DNA from: Flavobacterium humidisoli
GTDB taxonomy: Bacteria > Bacteroidota > Bacteroidia > Flavobacteriales > Flavobacteriaceae
Reading direction: 5' to 3'
Assembly: GCF_023272795.1 (NCBI RefSeq)
Contig: NZ_CP096829.1
Location: 5,394,001 to 5,458,000, forward strand
Length of the DNA: 64,000 bases
Positions 24,123 to 34,384 of this stretch are shown here, piece after piece. Position 1 is the stretch's first letter, and every line of letters begins with the position of its first letter. The notes under the pieces were generated by a model. It did no database searches, was not told the origin of the DNA, and was given only the letters and a program-made list of their open reading frames with translations. The position numbers and the translations under genes are program-made.

Positions 24123-25806
24123 TGTGTATTTCTCTTTTTCTATATCGCCCTTCATAAGCCCCGTCTTTGGCAGGTGCCTGACTCTCGCGAGAACCCAACC
24201 CCAGTTCGTTGGCTTTTACAGACCAGTGCAAATACTGGTTTCTCAATTTTTTTAATACTTCTTCGTCGATATAATCTAAGTAAGATATTCTTTTGAGTTT
24301 TGATAAATACTCTACATTTATAGAATTTTTATCATATAGATCACAATTATACATTTCGATATAGCTATTGCGTAAATTGTTACAAGCGTTTACATAATTA
24401 CTTAAACTATTACTGACTGATTTTATAAATTCATCTTTTATTGAATAAGAAATCAATTTATTCTTTCTATATTCAACGTTAGCATCTTTAGAAAAGTGAA
24501 ACATTAAATGCAATGGAATTTGGTCATAAGTATTATACAAATTACGTATTCCTACTACGGCATAAAATCGCTCTAAATCTTCTACAGATCCTTTTTTTAT
24601 TTTATTATCAATAGCAGATTTATGCAAAACCCCAGCTTCAATCTGATGTTTTTTATACCAGCCTTCACTGATTACTATTTTTTTTAATTTTTCAATCTCT
24701 TTATCTGAGCCATGAATCATTTTGTTATAAAGTGATTCTCTTTTATAGTAAAGAGCCGAAATTTCTTTGGCATTGTTTATATATGAACCTCCAATGTCTG
24801 AATGCACACCTGGCAAATTGAGTTCTAAACCATGCAAGCCGGCACTTTCTATATTGGTTAAATCAAAATTTTCGCGATACTCATCATCAGATGACAGCTG
24901 CAAAACAAATCGTGCTTTTTTAACTGCATCTAAGTGTAAATCTATACTGTCGTTGCCATGATACACCCCATAAGAAGCCACAGTATCATAAAGTCCCACA
25001 AAATTGATCTCTATTTTTTTCACTTTTAAATTCACTTTTAATAAACAAGCGGCAAAATAACCATGCCATTCTAAAAGTGGATGATTAGGTACTTTAAGAA
25101 TACTATACTCATTTTTCATACCCTGAAAATAGCCTGGCGCTAACACCTGTACTTTATTATCAGGAAGTTGGCCGTATATAACAGCGGGACTATTTGCAAT
25201 ATGCAAAAAATGTCTTGCTGCCGTTGCACCGCGGCTAAAGCCATATACATTAATTTTTAAAACATCTATTTCTTTATCGTTATAGGACATTAACATTTCT
25301 GACGCTTTTACACACGCTTTTCCCACCTTGGCCACTACACCGCGATAGCCCATACCTATGGCAACGTCTGGAAAAACATCATCGCTTTCTAAATCCTCGG
25401 TGCCAATGCCTTCAATGTATAAAGCACTTTGAAATTTTGCATCAGGATCAATGGCATCATAACCTCTTGCAACATTGGTATAATCGTTTTCAAAACTGTC
25501 ATCTTCCTTATTTCCCTTTTTTAGATAAGCATCATGATCTTTTGAATCTGTACTCTTCGCATCGGTATTGGTTTTGTTATTCTGAGTGCCATCAAAAAAG
25601 ATGTTTAAACTTACACTAATCGCATTATTTAAAGAATCTTCAGGATGTACGGGCTCATAATTTTTCTCAAATATCCCTTCTTCGCCTCCCTGCCAGCGGT
25701 TTTTTCCTGTAGCGTGTATAGTATAATCTCCATCTGTGGCACGCAGATCCATTTTGCCTGTTGTGGTGTTTATCATTTCACCTTCAACAATTCTTAGAAT
25801 ACTCAT
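24115..25806 (-). CDS. Tle1-like (DUF2235) type VI lipase effector
   Basis: A 563-residue alpha/beta hydrolase of the DUF2235 family, the fold of the Tle1 phospholipase effectors. NIFFDGTQNN (68-77) is the family opening; S191 in YGFSRGA is the nucleophile; D274 in GLYDTVAS and H335 in PGVHSDIGG complete a plausible triad. There is no signal peptide, as expected for VgrG-borne cargo. It starts 3 nt after VgrG, so it probably rides on that spike, and it overlaps the immunity gene. The tail LKKLRNQYLHW is the part found as displaced fragments at 21527 and 20387. The likely action is hydrolysis of phospholipids in rival cells. Confidence 0.88.
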   Translation of the reverse strand: MSILRIVEGEMINTTTGKMDLRATDGDYTIHATGKNRWQGGEEGIFEKNYEPVHPEDSLNNAISVSLNIFFDGTQNNKTNTDAKSTDSKDHDAYLKKGNKEDDSFENDYTNVARGYDAIDPDAKFQSALYIEGIGTEDLESDDVFPDVAIGMGYRGVVAKVGKACVKASEMLMSYNDKEIDVLKINVYGFSRGATAARHFLHIANSPAVIYGQLPDNKVQVLAPGYFQGMKNEYSILKVPNHPLLEWHGYFAACLLKVNLKVKKIEINFVGLYDTVASYGVYHGNDSIDLHLDAVKKARFVLQLSSDDEYRENFDLTNIESAGLHGLELNLPGVHSDIGGSYINNAKEISALYYKRESLYNKMIHGSDKEIEKLKKIVISEGWYKKHQIEAGVLHKSAIDNKIKKGSVEDLERFYAVVGIRNLYNTYDQIPLHLMFHFSKDANVEYRKNKLISYSIKDEFIKSVSNSLSNYVNACNNLRNSYIEMYNCDLYDKNSINVEYLSKLKRISYLDYIDEEVLKKLRNQYLHWSVKANELGLGSRESQAPAKDGAYEGRYRKREIHNG

Positions 25807-25809
25807 AGG

Positions 25810-27669
25810 CTATGAATTTAATGAGTTTTCGCCACTGTATTTATTCAGGTTTTTAGAGGCATGCACGTTAATATGTTCTTCCGTACTTATTAAAGAAGCA
25901 GTTTTTGCAATTTCTTTTCTTTCTCCAGTTTCAGACTCTCTATTACCTTTTACAAATTCTGCTAGATTTCCCGTTACTTTAGTCATAAAATCAACTCCAA
26001 TCGTTAATATTTTTGAACTAGCAATAGTTTCAGTATAGTTTCCTCCAACAGTATTAGTTTTATTAAGACCTACATTGGTGTTCATATTCTTTCCTGCATT
26101 TAGGATAATATCCTCACCTGCCTCAAATTCAATATTTTTAGGCGCTTTAAATTTTATATTACCATCACCATGCACGACTGCAATGGTTTCGCCTTTTTGA
26201 CTTTCTATTGTTATGTCACCCGTAGCATCATCAGAAATAATTCTGTTTCCGCTTCGACTATGTATCACTGCCTTTATATCATTATTGGGCGTACTATAAC
26301 CACTTTTTTCTTTTCTGCTGGTCATGGTTCCCATTACAATTGGCAGTTCGGGATTGTTGCCCTGAAAATCTACAAAAACCGTATCGCCAATTTCAGGTAT
26401 GATATGAGCTCCTCTGGCATCGCCTCCATATTTTTGAATTAAAGGAATATAAGGTGTGCTTTCACCTTTGGCTGCCTGCCACGGCATCTGTACCTGTACA
26501 GCGCTGAGTCCGTCAGGATCTGTATTGGCAGTTACAATAGCAGTCTGACTTTTGCAAAATGGCACTAAATCTGGATCTGTTTCTGGTGAAAACACAGAAC
26601 CGTTAAAATTTACGGCTGTAAAATGGTTTTCATAACCACCTCCATCATCGCAGATATGCGTAATCTGCGTTACGCGGTAAGAGCTTTCCAACTGCATATC
26701 GACACCTGTTACTCTTACTTCATTTCCTATAGTAAGGCCTGGAACTTCGCTTGAGGCTTTCATTTCTACTAAACCACTCAAAATAGAGCGCATTTTGTTT
26801 TTGGCATATTCCTCTGAAGATCGCCTTCCAGATCCGCCAACAGGGGTCTGGTTTAGCTGTATGACTGTTTCTTTATTAAAAACTTCATTAGACTTGTTTA
26901 AAAAGTTTTGCTGGAAACCGTCTGCTTCTTTTCTGTATCTTAAAGTTTCATCGGTTTTATACTGGCCATCATTGTTATCGTTTTCTATTACTTTAAATAG
27001 TGCAGGGATAAGTTTTATGGTATAATCAAAATCCTGCATGTTTATTCCATATATTAATTTTGGCTGTGCGCCAACACCGCCCGGACTTCCAAAAATCGTT
27101 GTTCGTCCGTTATAGTAGAACCAATGCCCATTTCTTTTGGCCAAACGATTTAGAAAAGCAAAATTGCTTTCGTTGTACTGCACAGTGTAAGACAGGTTGT
27201 CTAAATAAAATGGTCTTACATCGATATCAATATCACAGTCTGATTTTACTTTTTTTACAATATCATTCAGAGACATGTTGGTGAATGAATTGCATTCGGG
27301 TCCGTTTTCTAAAAGTATTGTAGTACTCTTTCCTTTTATTACGATGGTTTCTTCTACGTCTTTAATACGGGATTTTTGCAGTTTAACTTCGGTTACTATG
27401 CCGTAAAACTGCATGATGTAATCTTTAGAATCTGCTCCAATAATAAGATCTTCCAGACCCTCTATAGGTTTTATTTCTATGCTTATTTTTTCTCCGTATA
27501 ACTTTTGGGAAAAAGGCATCACACTTTTAAATTCCTCTACTAATAAATCTTGTCTTACTTCGAATGAAAAAGTGTGGTGGTCATGAATTGTCTGAAAAAC
27601 TTCTAATTTGTTGAAATTAGCAATTCTTATTTCGCCAATTTTAATATTCGTAATTGTTTGCAATGCCAT
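25810..27669 (-). CDS. vgrG: Type VI secretion tip protein VgrG
   Basis: A 619-residue VgrG of the Bacteroidota type. The N-terminal part (about 1-370) has the gp27-like domains (FQTIHDHHTFSFEVR, NESNFAFLNRLAKRNGHWFYY). An OB-fold gp5 domain follows (VQVQMPWQAA, GAHIIPEIGDTVFVDFQGNNPELPIV is its core, about 390-450). The C-terminal part is a repetitive beta-helix needle (SGNRIISDD, IKFKAPKNIEFEAGEDIILNAGKN), ending in a short unrelated tail. It carries no fused effector domain; the effector is the next gene. Sheath, baseplate and ClpV genes are not in the window, so they must be elsewhere. Confidence 0.95.
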   Translation of the reverse strand: MALQTITNIKIGEIRIANFNKLEVFQTIHDHHTFSFEVRQDLLVEEFKSVMPFSQKLYGEKISIEIKPIEGLEDLIIGADSKDYIMQFYGIVTEVKLQKSRIKDVEETIVIKGKSTTILLENGPECNSFTNMSLNDIVKKVKSDCDIDIDVRPFYLDNLSYTVQYNESNFAFLNRLAKRNGHWFYYNGRTTIFGSPGGVGAQPKLIYGINMQDFDYTIKLIPALFKVIENDNNDGQYKTDETLRYRKEADGFQQNFLNKSNEVFNKETVIQLNQTPVGGSGRRSSEEYAKNKMRSILSGLVEMKASSEVPGLTIGNEVRVTGVDMQLESSYRVTQITHICDDGGGYENHFTAVNFNGSVFSPETDPDLVPFCKSQTAIVTANTDPDGLSAVQVQMPWQAAKGESTPYIPLIQKYGGDARGAHIIPEIGDTVFVDFQGNNPELPIVMGTMTSRKEKSGYSTPNNDIKAVIHSRSGNRIISDDATGDITIESQKGETIAVVHGDGNIKFKAPKNIEFEAGEDIILNAGKNMNTNVGLNKTNTVGGNYTETIASSKILTIGVDFMTKVTGNLAEFVKGNRESETGERKEIAKTASLISTEEHINVHASKNLNKYSGENSLNS

Positions 27670-27690
27670 ACTAGTTGTTTTTTAAAAGAG

Positions 27691-28083
27691 CTATGAGTTT
27701 TTCCAATTGTTTTCAAAAATTGTATTCCCAATTTTTACTTCGTTTGAAGAAATCAAAATTTCGGTAACCATAGGAACTGAACCTTCACTTCTAAAGCTTT
27801 TATGAAATGATATGCAATAGGCTTTTTTGAAGTTTACACTTTTCATGGTGCTCATAGCATCTCTTCGATAAAAAATCACTTTTCCATCTTTTACGCTTGT
27901 CTGCGAAACCATCCAATCTGAAAATAAATCAGTATGTGTGGTTTCTATTACAAGTTTTATTTGCCCCCCTTTTGTCTTGTTGGCCGGTTTTCCGTTGTTA
28001 TCGACATTCTGCGTAAACTGAACATCAAATTCTAAGACATTAAAAACCTCATTGTCTAATTCTAATTTTGCTAAAAAACTCAT
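27691..28083 (-). CDS. tssD: Type VI secretion inner-tube protein TssD (Hcp)
   Basis: A 130-residue protein from ATG 28083, which gives the usual family start MSFLAKLELDNEVFNVLE; an upstream start at 28140 would add 19 residues without support. The Hcp-like beta barrel is seen in KGGQIKLVIETTHTDLFSDWM and the closing strand MVTEILISSNEVKIGN. Hexamers of TssD form the expelled tube. It starts the payload operon TssD-VgrG-effector-DUF2931, with VgrG 21 nt downstream. Confidence 0.93.
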   Translation of the reverse strand: MSFLAKLELDNEVFNVLEFDVQFTQNVDNNGKPANKTKGGQIKLVIETTHTDLFSDWMVSQTSVKDGKVIFYRRDAMSTMKSVNFKKAYCISFHKSFRSEGSVPMVTEILISSNEVKIGNTIFENNWKNS

Positions 28084-28365
28084 ATCTAAAAAGTTATTGA
28101 TTATTTTACAGGCTTTTGTAGATTTTATAACCTTAATCAATAAATGATAAGTGGTATTTAAGTAAATAAAATATTACATAATTATATTGTAAATATAGTA
28201 AGACAGTTTAACATAAGTAAGAAAAATATTAAAATTTAACAATGAGAACAAATTTAAAAAGCATAAAAAAACCCCGAAAACTAGATAATAGCTCCCGAGG
28301 TTTAAAGTCACTTTTTTCCGAACAGTGAAATGCAAATATAAAATAATTTTCTTACAAAAAAAATA
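28084..28365. other. Intergenic region upstream of the type VI payload operon
   Basis: This very AT-rich stretch should hold the minus-strand promoter of tssD. An imperfect hairpin at about 28269-28303 (AAACCCCG with CCGAGGTTT) may act as a second terminator. No gene is visible. Confidence 0.4.
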
Positions 28366-28405
28366 AAAAAAGCCTTTCAGGATTTTACTCCCAAAAGGCT
28401 TTTTC
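28366..28405 (-). terminator. Terminator of the efflux operon
   Basis: AAAAAGCCTTT pairs with AAAGGCTTTTT across a 17-nt loop, on the 3' side of the TolC-like gene (minus strand). Only its right arm is repeated at 21837. Confidence 0.75.
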
Positions 28406-28444
28406 TCTACAAATTAATTGGCAATATTATTTCCATCCACCGCC
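28383..28444. repeat. 62-bp direct repeat, right copy (in situ efflux gene end)
   Basis: This is the native copy, covering the last codons and stop of the TolC-like gene plus terminator sequence. The left copy at 21837-21898 differs at three positions. Confidence 0.85.
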
Positions 28445-29890
28445 CAAGTCTCTATAGACATGAACTGCAGCATTCAACTGTTCTTTTTTAGTATCAATTA
28501 ATTCCAATTTTGCTTCTAATGCGTCTCTCTGCGTCATCAAAACCTCAAAATAATCTACTCGGGCTGATTTAAACAAATCGTTTGAAACATCAATCGAAGT
28601 ATTTAAAGCGTCCACTTGTTTAGATTTAAGATCATAACCCTTTTGAAGATTCTCGATCTTAGACATTTGGTTCGAAACTTCTAAATAAGCATTTAAAACC
28701 GTACGATCGTAATTGTACAATGCCTGAATCTGTCTTGCATTTGCACTTGCAAACTCTGCTTTAATTGCATTTCTGTTAATCAAAGGAGCAACAAGATCTC
28801 CTGCCAAAGAATACAATAGCGATTCTGGCATAGTAAACAAATAAGAAGGTTTAAAAGCATTTACTCCTATCGCTGCCGTGATATCTAAAGAAGGATAAAA
28901 CTCGGCGCGAGCCACTTTTACATCTAATTTGGAAGCTACCAATTCTAATTCTGCTTGTTTAACATCTGGACGATTTTGTAACAATTGAGACGGAATTCCA
29001 GAACTTACAGAAGCTGGCAATAAACTTAAGAAATTAGTGCTGCTTGTTCTTTTTACTTCCTGAGGATATCTACCCAACAAAAAGTTGATTTTATTTTCGG
29101 TTTCTTTTATCCTCTGCAAAATATCAAACTCCATACTTTGTGAAGTTAAAACCTCTGCTTCAAATTTCTTAACTCCCAATTCTGTTGCTCTTGCAGCCTG
29201 TTTTTGAACTTTTACAATTTCTAAAGCGTTAGTCTGCAATTTGATCGTTTGTTTTACAATATCCAACTGATTGTCTAAAGCCAGTAACTCATAGTACGAA
29301 TCAGCAACTTCGGCGATGAGGTTTGTAATCACAAAGTTTTTACCTTCTACTGTAGCTAAATATCGGTTTAAGGCTGCTTTTTTAGAATTACGCAGTTTTT
29401 TCCAGATATCTACTTCCCAATTAGCATAAGCTGCAATCGTAAAATCTCCCAGCGGATCTGGAGTTTCTACACCTGGTTTAATCTCTGTAGTAGCATCACC
29501 GGCACCTTGACTGGTATATCTACCTACTTTTTCTACTCCAGCTCCAGCACGTAAGCCTGCTGTTGGCAATAGAAGTCCTTTTTTAACGCGAATATCATTT
29601 TTTGCAATTTCAATTTCCTGCAAAGTGATATTTAATTCCTGATTGTTTTTAAGAGCAGTATCTATTAAATCAACTAGATTCTGATCTTTAAAATAATCTT
29701 TCCAGTTTAATGCAGCCGTATTGCTGTTTGCATCCTGAGTCTGAACTGTTGAGCCAAACGATTCTGGAACTGGAGTACTGGTAGTAACTGCTGCCTCCGG
29801 TGCAGGGGTTTTACACCCTGCAACCGCTAGACATACAGCAATCGCAATACTGTATTGATATGATTTAACTTTATACATGATTGTTGTCAA
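28427..29890 (-). CDS. RND efflux outer-membrane lipoprotein (TolC/OprM/NodT family)
   Basis: A 487-residue outer-membrane channel subunit with lipoprotein signal ending VAGC. Helical repeats (LNITLQEIEIAKNDIRV, SYYELLALDNQLDIV) alternate with beta-barrel strands, and LLQNRPDVKQAELELVASKLDV is the second OEP signature. It ends YRDLGGGWK, a usual family ending. Its start overlaps the pump gene by 20 nt. It completes a three-part drug or solvent efflux system with the two genes upstream. The 3' end was the site of the rearrangement that produced the repeat at 21837. Confidence 0.95.
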   Translation of the reverse strand: MTTIMYKVKSYQYSIAIAVCLAVAGCKTPAPEAAVTTSTPVPESFGSTVQTQDANSNTAALNWKDYFKDQNLVDLIDTALKNNQELNITLQEIEIAKNDIRVKKGLLLPTAGLRAGAGVEKVGRYTSQGAGDATTEIKPGVETPDPLGDFTIAAYANWEVDIWKKLRNSKKAALNRYLATVEGKNFVITNLIAEVADSYYELLALDNQLDIVKQTIKLQTNALEIVKVQKQAARATELGVKKFEAEVLTSQSMEFDILQRIKETENKINFLLGRYPQEVKRTSSTNFLSLLPASVSSGIPSQLLQNRPDVKQAELELVASKLDVKVARAEFYPSLDITAAIGVNAFKPSYLFTMPESLLYSLAGDLVAPLINRNAIKAEFASANARQIQALYNYDRTVLNAYLEVSNQMSKIENLQKGYDLKSKQVDALNTSIDVSNDLFKSARVDYFEVLMTQRDALEAKLELIDTKKEQLNAAVHVYRDLGGGWK

Positions 29891-32800
29891 TTTCTTCTGT
29901 TAATGGGTTTTCTTCTTCATGTTTTACCAATTTGTGTTTCTCAGCAATTTTAGCAAAAATGAAATACAAGCCCGGTATTACAAATACACCGCAAATGGTT
30001 CCAATAAGCATACCTCCAGCTGCGGCAGTACCAATGGTTCTGTTTCCAATTTTACCAGGACCAGTTGCAAAAGCAAGCGGTAATAAACCTGCGATAAATG
30101 CAAACGAAGTCATCAAAATTGGACGGAACCTTGCTTTTGCTCCTTCCATTGCAGCATCTAAAACCGACTTACCGGCTGCGTGCCTTTGTATCGCAAACTC
30201 TACAATCAACACGGCATTCTTACCTAATAATCCAATAAGCATTACCATGGCAACCTGAGCATAGATATTATTTTCTAATCCTGTTAATTTCAATAAAAGG
30301 AAAGCTCCAAAAATACCTGCTGGTAAAGAAAGAATTACTGACAATGGCAGAATAAAACTTTCGTACTGTGCTGCTAATACCAAGTAAACGAATCCTAAAC
30401 AGATTAAGAATACCCAGATCGCCTGATTACCTTGAGCTACCTCATCGGCAGAAATACCTGCCCAGTCAATATCATATCCTCTTGGTAATTTTTCAGCGGC
30501 AATTTTCTGAATTACTTTAATCGCTGTACCAGAACTATACCCCGCAGCTGGAGAACCACTGATTTGTGTTGAGGTATACATATTATGACGTGTGATTTCT
30601 GAAAGTCCGTATACTTTTTCTAATTTCATAAAAGCAGAAAAAGGCACCATTTCATCACGATCATTTTTCACATACAATTTTAAGATATCATCTGGCTGTG
30701 CACGATATTCTGGCGAAGCCTGAACGATTACTTTATAGTTGATACCAAATTTGATAAAACTGATCTCATAGTTACTTCCCACAAGAGTTGACAAAGTATT
30801 CATCGCATTTTCGATAGAAACTCCTTTTTGCTGTGCTAAATCATTGTCAACTTTCATCATGTATTGAGGGAAACTAGAACTATAGAAACTAAATACGTTT
30901 GATAGTTCTGGCTGTTTGTTCAATTCGGCAACAAAATCGTTGTTTACCTGTTCCATTCTCTTATAATCAACAGAACCGGTTTTATCTAACAAACGAAGTT
31001 CAAATCCTCCGGCAGCACCATAACCAGGTACAGCAGGCGGTTGGAAAAATTCGATATTCGCTCCTGTAATATCTTTACATTTTTCCTCCATTTCGTGCAT
31101 AATCTCCAAAACAGATTCTTTTCTATCGCTCCAGTCTTTCAAGTTCACCAAACAAGTTCCCGAGTTAGCTCCTGTACCTTCAGACAGAATCTCATAACCA
31201 GCTAATGAAGAAACAGATTTAACTCCATCAATATCCTCAGCAATTTTTTGAACTCGTTCTGCAATATTATTAGTCCTTTCTAAAGATGAACCTGGAGGTG
31301 TCTGAATTACAGCATAAAACATTCCCTGATCTTCATTCGGAATAAATCCTGAAGGAACAGAACTGCTTATTAACCATGTTCCAGCACAGAAACCTAGAAG
31401 TGCTACAATAGTAACCACTCTTCTGTCAACGATTTTACCTAATAGATTTTGATACTTCCCTTGTGCTAAATTGAATTTTTCGTTGAAAGCATCAATAAAT
31501 CTATTTGCTGGTGTTTTCTTTTTAGGTTGACCATGATTATTTTTTAACATCATTGCACAAAGCGCAGGTGTCAATGTCAAAGCCACAATACCCGAAAGGA
31601 TAATCGCAGTTGCCATAGTTACAGAGAACTGTCTGTAGAATACTCCCACAGGACCAGACATGAATGCAACTGGAATAAATACCGCAGCCATCAAGAATGT
31701 AATCGCAATAATTGCCCCCGCAATTTCGTGCATCGCTTTTTTGGTTGCTTTAAATGCCGAGAGATGTTCTTCTTCCATCTTGGCGTGAACGGCCTCAATT
31801 ACCACAATCGCATCATCGACGACGACACCAATTGCTAATACTAAAGCGAATAACGTAATCAAGTTCAATGAAATATCAAAGAATGTCATGAACACAAAAG
31901 TTCCAACCAACGATACTGGTACCGCAATTGCAGGAATAACCGTAGAGCGCCAATCTCCTAAGAAAAGGAAAACTACCAAACCTACCAGAATAAATGCTTC
32001 AACCAGAGTATGAATTACTTTCTCGATAGAAGCATCAAGGAATTTAGAAACGTCATACGAAATTTCATAATCCATTCCTTTAGGGAATCTCTGTTTGATT
32101 TTTTCTAGTTTTGCTTTTACTTCTTCAATAACCTGATTCGCGTTACTTCCAAAAGACTGTTTTAATACAATCGCTGCAGATGGTCTTCCATTCAAATTAG
32201 AGTAGATATCATACATCGAGCTACCAAATTCAACTTTAGCAACATCTTTTAATCTTAAAAGCTCTCCATTTGGGTTTGCTTTTACTACAATGTTCTCGTA
32301 TTGTTCTTTTGTTGTAAAACGTCCAGAATATTTCAATACATACTCAAATGCTTGAGAACGTTTACCAGAACTTTCTCCCGTTTTACCAGGAGAAGCCTCC
32401 AAACTCTGACTTGATAATGCTTCCATCACCTCATCAGCAGAAATTTTATAAGCTAACATACGATCTGGTTTTAACCAAATACGCATTGCATATTCACGTG
32501 TTCCTAAGATATCTCCAGAACCAATACCGTTTACCCTTTTCAATTCAGAAAGAACATTGATATCGGCATAGTTGTACAAGAACTTCATGTCAGTATTTTT
32601 ATCTGTACTATACAAGTTCACGTACATCAACATACTAGGCACTTCTCGAGTAATTTTGATACCTTCTCTAATTACTAACGGAGGAAGTTTATTAGTAACC
32701 GAAGCCACACGGTTTTGAACATTAATCGCCGCTTGATTTGGATCTGTTCCTAAATTAAAAACCACTTTTATCGTAGCTTCACCATCATTACCAGCGTCAG

Positions 32801-33038
32801 AAGCCATATATTTCATTCCTGGAACTCCGTTTAAGGCTCTTTCCAAAGGAATAACAACAGCCTTAACCATCAATTCACCGTTAGATCCAGGATAATCTGC
32901 GGTAACGTTCACCATTGGAGGTGAAATTGTAGGGAATTGTGTAATAGGTAAATTTAAAACCGACAACACCCCTAAAAAGACAATAATCAACGATATTACT
33001 ATCGACAGAACAGGTCTTTGAATAAATTTATTAAACAT
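29871..33038 (-). CDS. RND efflux pump, HAE1 family (AcrB-like)
   Basis: A 1055-residue inner-membrane proton antiporter of full family length. The N-terminal FNKFIQRPVLSIVISLIIVF, GVPGMKYMASDAGNDGEATI, the TM4 motif GVVVDDAIVVIEAV with the paired Asp for proton relay, and NEDQGMFYAVIQTPPGSS are all as in AcrB. It has 12 expected membrane segments in two halves and two large periplasmic loops. The HAE1 type points to hydrophobic drugs, detergents or similar compounds, not metals. It sits in an operon with the adaptor (88 nt upstream) and the outer-membrane channel. Confidence 0.96.
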   Translation of the reverse strand: MFNKFIQRPVLSIVISLIIVFLGVLSVLNLPITQFPTISPPMVNVTADYPGSNGELMVKAVVIPLERALNGVPGMKYMASDAGNDGEATIKVVFNLGTDPNQAAINVQNRVASVTNKLPPLVIREGIKITREVPSMLMYVNLYSTDKNTDMKFLYNYADINVLSELKRVNGIGSGDILGTREYAMRIWLKPDRMLAYKISADEVMEALSSQSLEASPGKTGESSGKRSQAFEYVLKYSGRFTTKEQYENIVVKANPNGELLRLKDVAKVEFGSSMYDIYSNLNGRPSAAIVLKQSFGSNANQVIEEVKAKLEKIKQRFPKGMDYEISYDVSKFLDASIEKVIHTLVEAFILVGLVVFLFLGDWRSTVIPAIAVPVSLVGTFVFMTFFDISLNLITLFALVLAIGVVVDDAIVVIEAVHAKMEEEHLSAFKATKKAMHEIAGAIIAITFLMAAVFIPVAFMSGPVGVFYRQFSVTMATAIILSGIVALTLTPALCAMMLKNNHGQPKKKTPANRFIDAFNEKFNLAQGKYQNLLGKIVDRRVVTIVALLGFCAGTWLISSSVPSGFIPNEDQGMFYAVIQTPPGSSLERTNNIAERVQKIAEDIDGVKSVSSLAGYEILSEGTGANSGTCLVNLKDWSDRKESVLEIMHEMEEKCKDITGANIEFFQPPAVPGYGAAGGFELRLLDKTGSVDYKRMEQVNNDFVAELNKQPELSNVFSFYSSSFPQYMMKVDNDLAQQKGVSIENAMNTLSTLVGSNYEISFIKFGINYKVIVQASPEYRAQPDDILKLYVKNDRDEMVPFSAFMKLEKVYGLSEITRHNMYTSTQISGSPAAGYSSGTAIKVIQKIAAEKLPRGYDIDWAGISADEVAQGNQAIWVFLICLGFVYLVLAAQYESFILPLSVILSLPAGIFGAFLLLKLTGLENNIYAQVAMVMLIGLLGKNAVLIVEFAIQRHAAGKSVLDAAMEGAKARFRPILMTSFAFIAGLLPLAFATGPGKIGNRTIGTAAAGGMLIGTICGVFVIPGLYFIFAKIAEKHKLVKHEEENPLTEEIDNNHV

Positions 33039-33125
33039 TTTAATATTTTTTAAATGATTAAATTAAATGGAAATCAATACGCCATCAGTAAAATTTTAAG
33101 TACAGTATTTTACTGAATACTTCAT

Positions 33126-34208
33126 TTATTCTGCTTTTAAGCGTAAATGATTGATTACTTCTTTAGGAGATTCGTAATCGAATTTAATTTTGTCGTTTTC
33201 TTTTACTTTCTGAACACCTTCAAGCAAGATCTTATCATTTTCTGTAAGACCGCTTTTGATTACATATAAATCAGGGATTTCGCCAGTAATAGTGATTTCT
33301 CTAGAACTTACTTTGTTGTCTTTTCCAACTACAAAAACATATTTTTTATCTTGAATTTCGTAAGTCGCTTTTTGCGGAATCACAATAGCATTTTTAAGAG
33401 GAACATTCATTTGAACTTGTCCTGTTTCGCCATTTCTAAGTAATTTTCCAGAATTAGGGAATCTTGCTCTAAAAGCAATGTTTCCGGTTTCGTTGTTGAA
33501 TTCACTTTCGATTACCTCAACATTTCCTTTATCCTTAAAAATATCACCGTTAGCCAAAACTAAATTCACTTTGTTATCTGCACGATCTTTAATATTTGTT
33601 TCATAACTAATGTATTCTGGCTCAGAAACATTGAAATAAGCAAACATTTGACTGTTGTCTGAAAGACTTGTCAGCAATTCTCCCTCGTCAATTAAACTTC
33701 CAAGTTTTAAAGGAATACGGTCGATTGTTCCGTCAAACGGAGCTCTAATTTCTGTGAATGATAAATGAAGTTTTGCTAGCGCAACCTCAGCTTTTGCAGA
33801 TTGCAATTTAGCCTGAGCCACACTTAATTCGTTTTTAGAAACGATATTTTTATCAGCCAGCAATTTTGAATTTTGCAATTCAATTTCTACTGATTTTTGT
33901 TCTGACTGCGCTTTTAATAATTCTGCCTGATACATGTTAGGCATAATTTTAAACAACAGCTGTCCTTTTTTTACAAACTGTCCTTCGTCAACATATATAT
34001 TTTGTAAAAACCCTTTTTCTTGGGCGCGAAGTTCGATATTACGAACCGATTTTATTTGTGAAACGTATTCTTTTGTAAATGAAGTATCAATTCTTACCGG
34101 ATTAGTAACGGTGAATTTTTCTACTTCTTCTTTTTCTTCTTTTTTAGATGTACAGCTCGTTAAGCACACCAAGGCCATTAAGCCTGTGAACACAATGATT
34201 TTTTTCAT
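33126..34208 (-). CDS. RND efflux periplasmic adaptor (AcrA/MexA-like)
   Basis: A 360-residue lipoprotein (signal ending LTSC) of the membrane-fusion family. The lipoyl halves are ELRAQEKGFLQNIYVDEGQFVKKGQ and FTEIRAPFDGTIDRI; between them is a helical hairpin (LLKAQSEQKSVEIELQNSK); then come the beta-barrel and membrane-proximal parts (GNIAFRARFPN, VQKVKENDKIKF). It links the inner-membrane pump to the outer-membrane channel. It is the first gene of the three-gene operon; no regulator is adjacent. Confidence 0.95.
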   Translation of the reverse strand: MKKIIVFTGLMALVCLTSCTSKKEEKEEVEKFTVTNPVRIDTSFTKEYVSQIKSVRNIELRAQEKGFLQNIYVDEGQFVKKGQLLFKIMPNMYQAELLKAQSEQKSVEIELQNSKLLADKNIVSKNELSVAQAKLQSAKAEVALAKLHLSFTEIRAPFDGTIDRIPLKLGSLIDEGELLTSLSDNSQMFAYFNVSEPEYISYETNIKDRADNKVNLVLANGDIFKDKGNVEVIESEFNNETGNIAFRARFPNSGKLLRNGETGQVQMNVPLKNAIVIPQKATYEIQDKKYVFVVGKDNKVSSREITITGEIPDLYVIKSGLTENDKILLEGVQKVKENDKIKFDYESPKEVINHLRLKAE

Positions 34209-34384
34209 GATTTAGTTTGGAAATTAAGCGATTGAATGCTTTGGAATGAAAATTCCTTTTGGATGTTAAATGCATCAGTCAGCCTTAGCCCAGACCTTAA
34301 CTTTATATAAGCAGAAGTAGAAAAAATATACAACAGCAAGATACGCAGAGATCAAAACTCAGGTAACCGATGTATACTTTAAAA

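Noticed and set aside
28084..28140. tssD starting at 28140
   Set aside because: The extra 19 residues are not part of the family; ATG at 28083 gives the usual MSFLAKL start.
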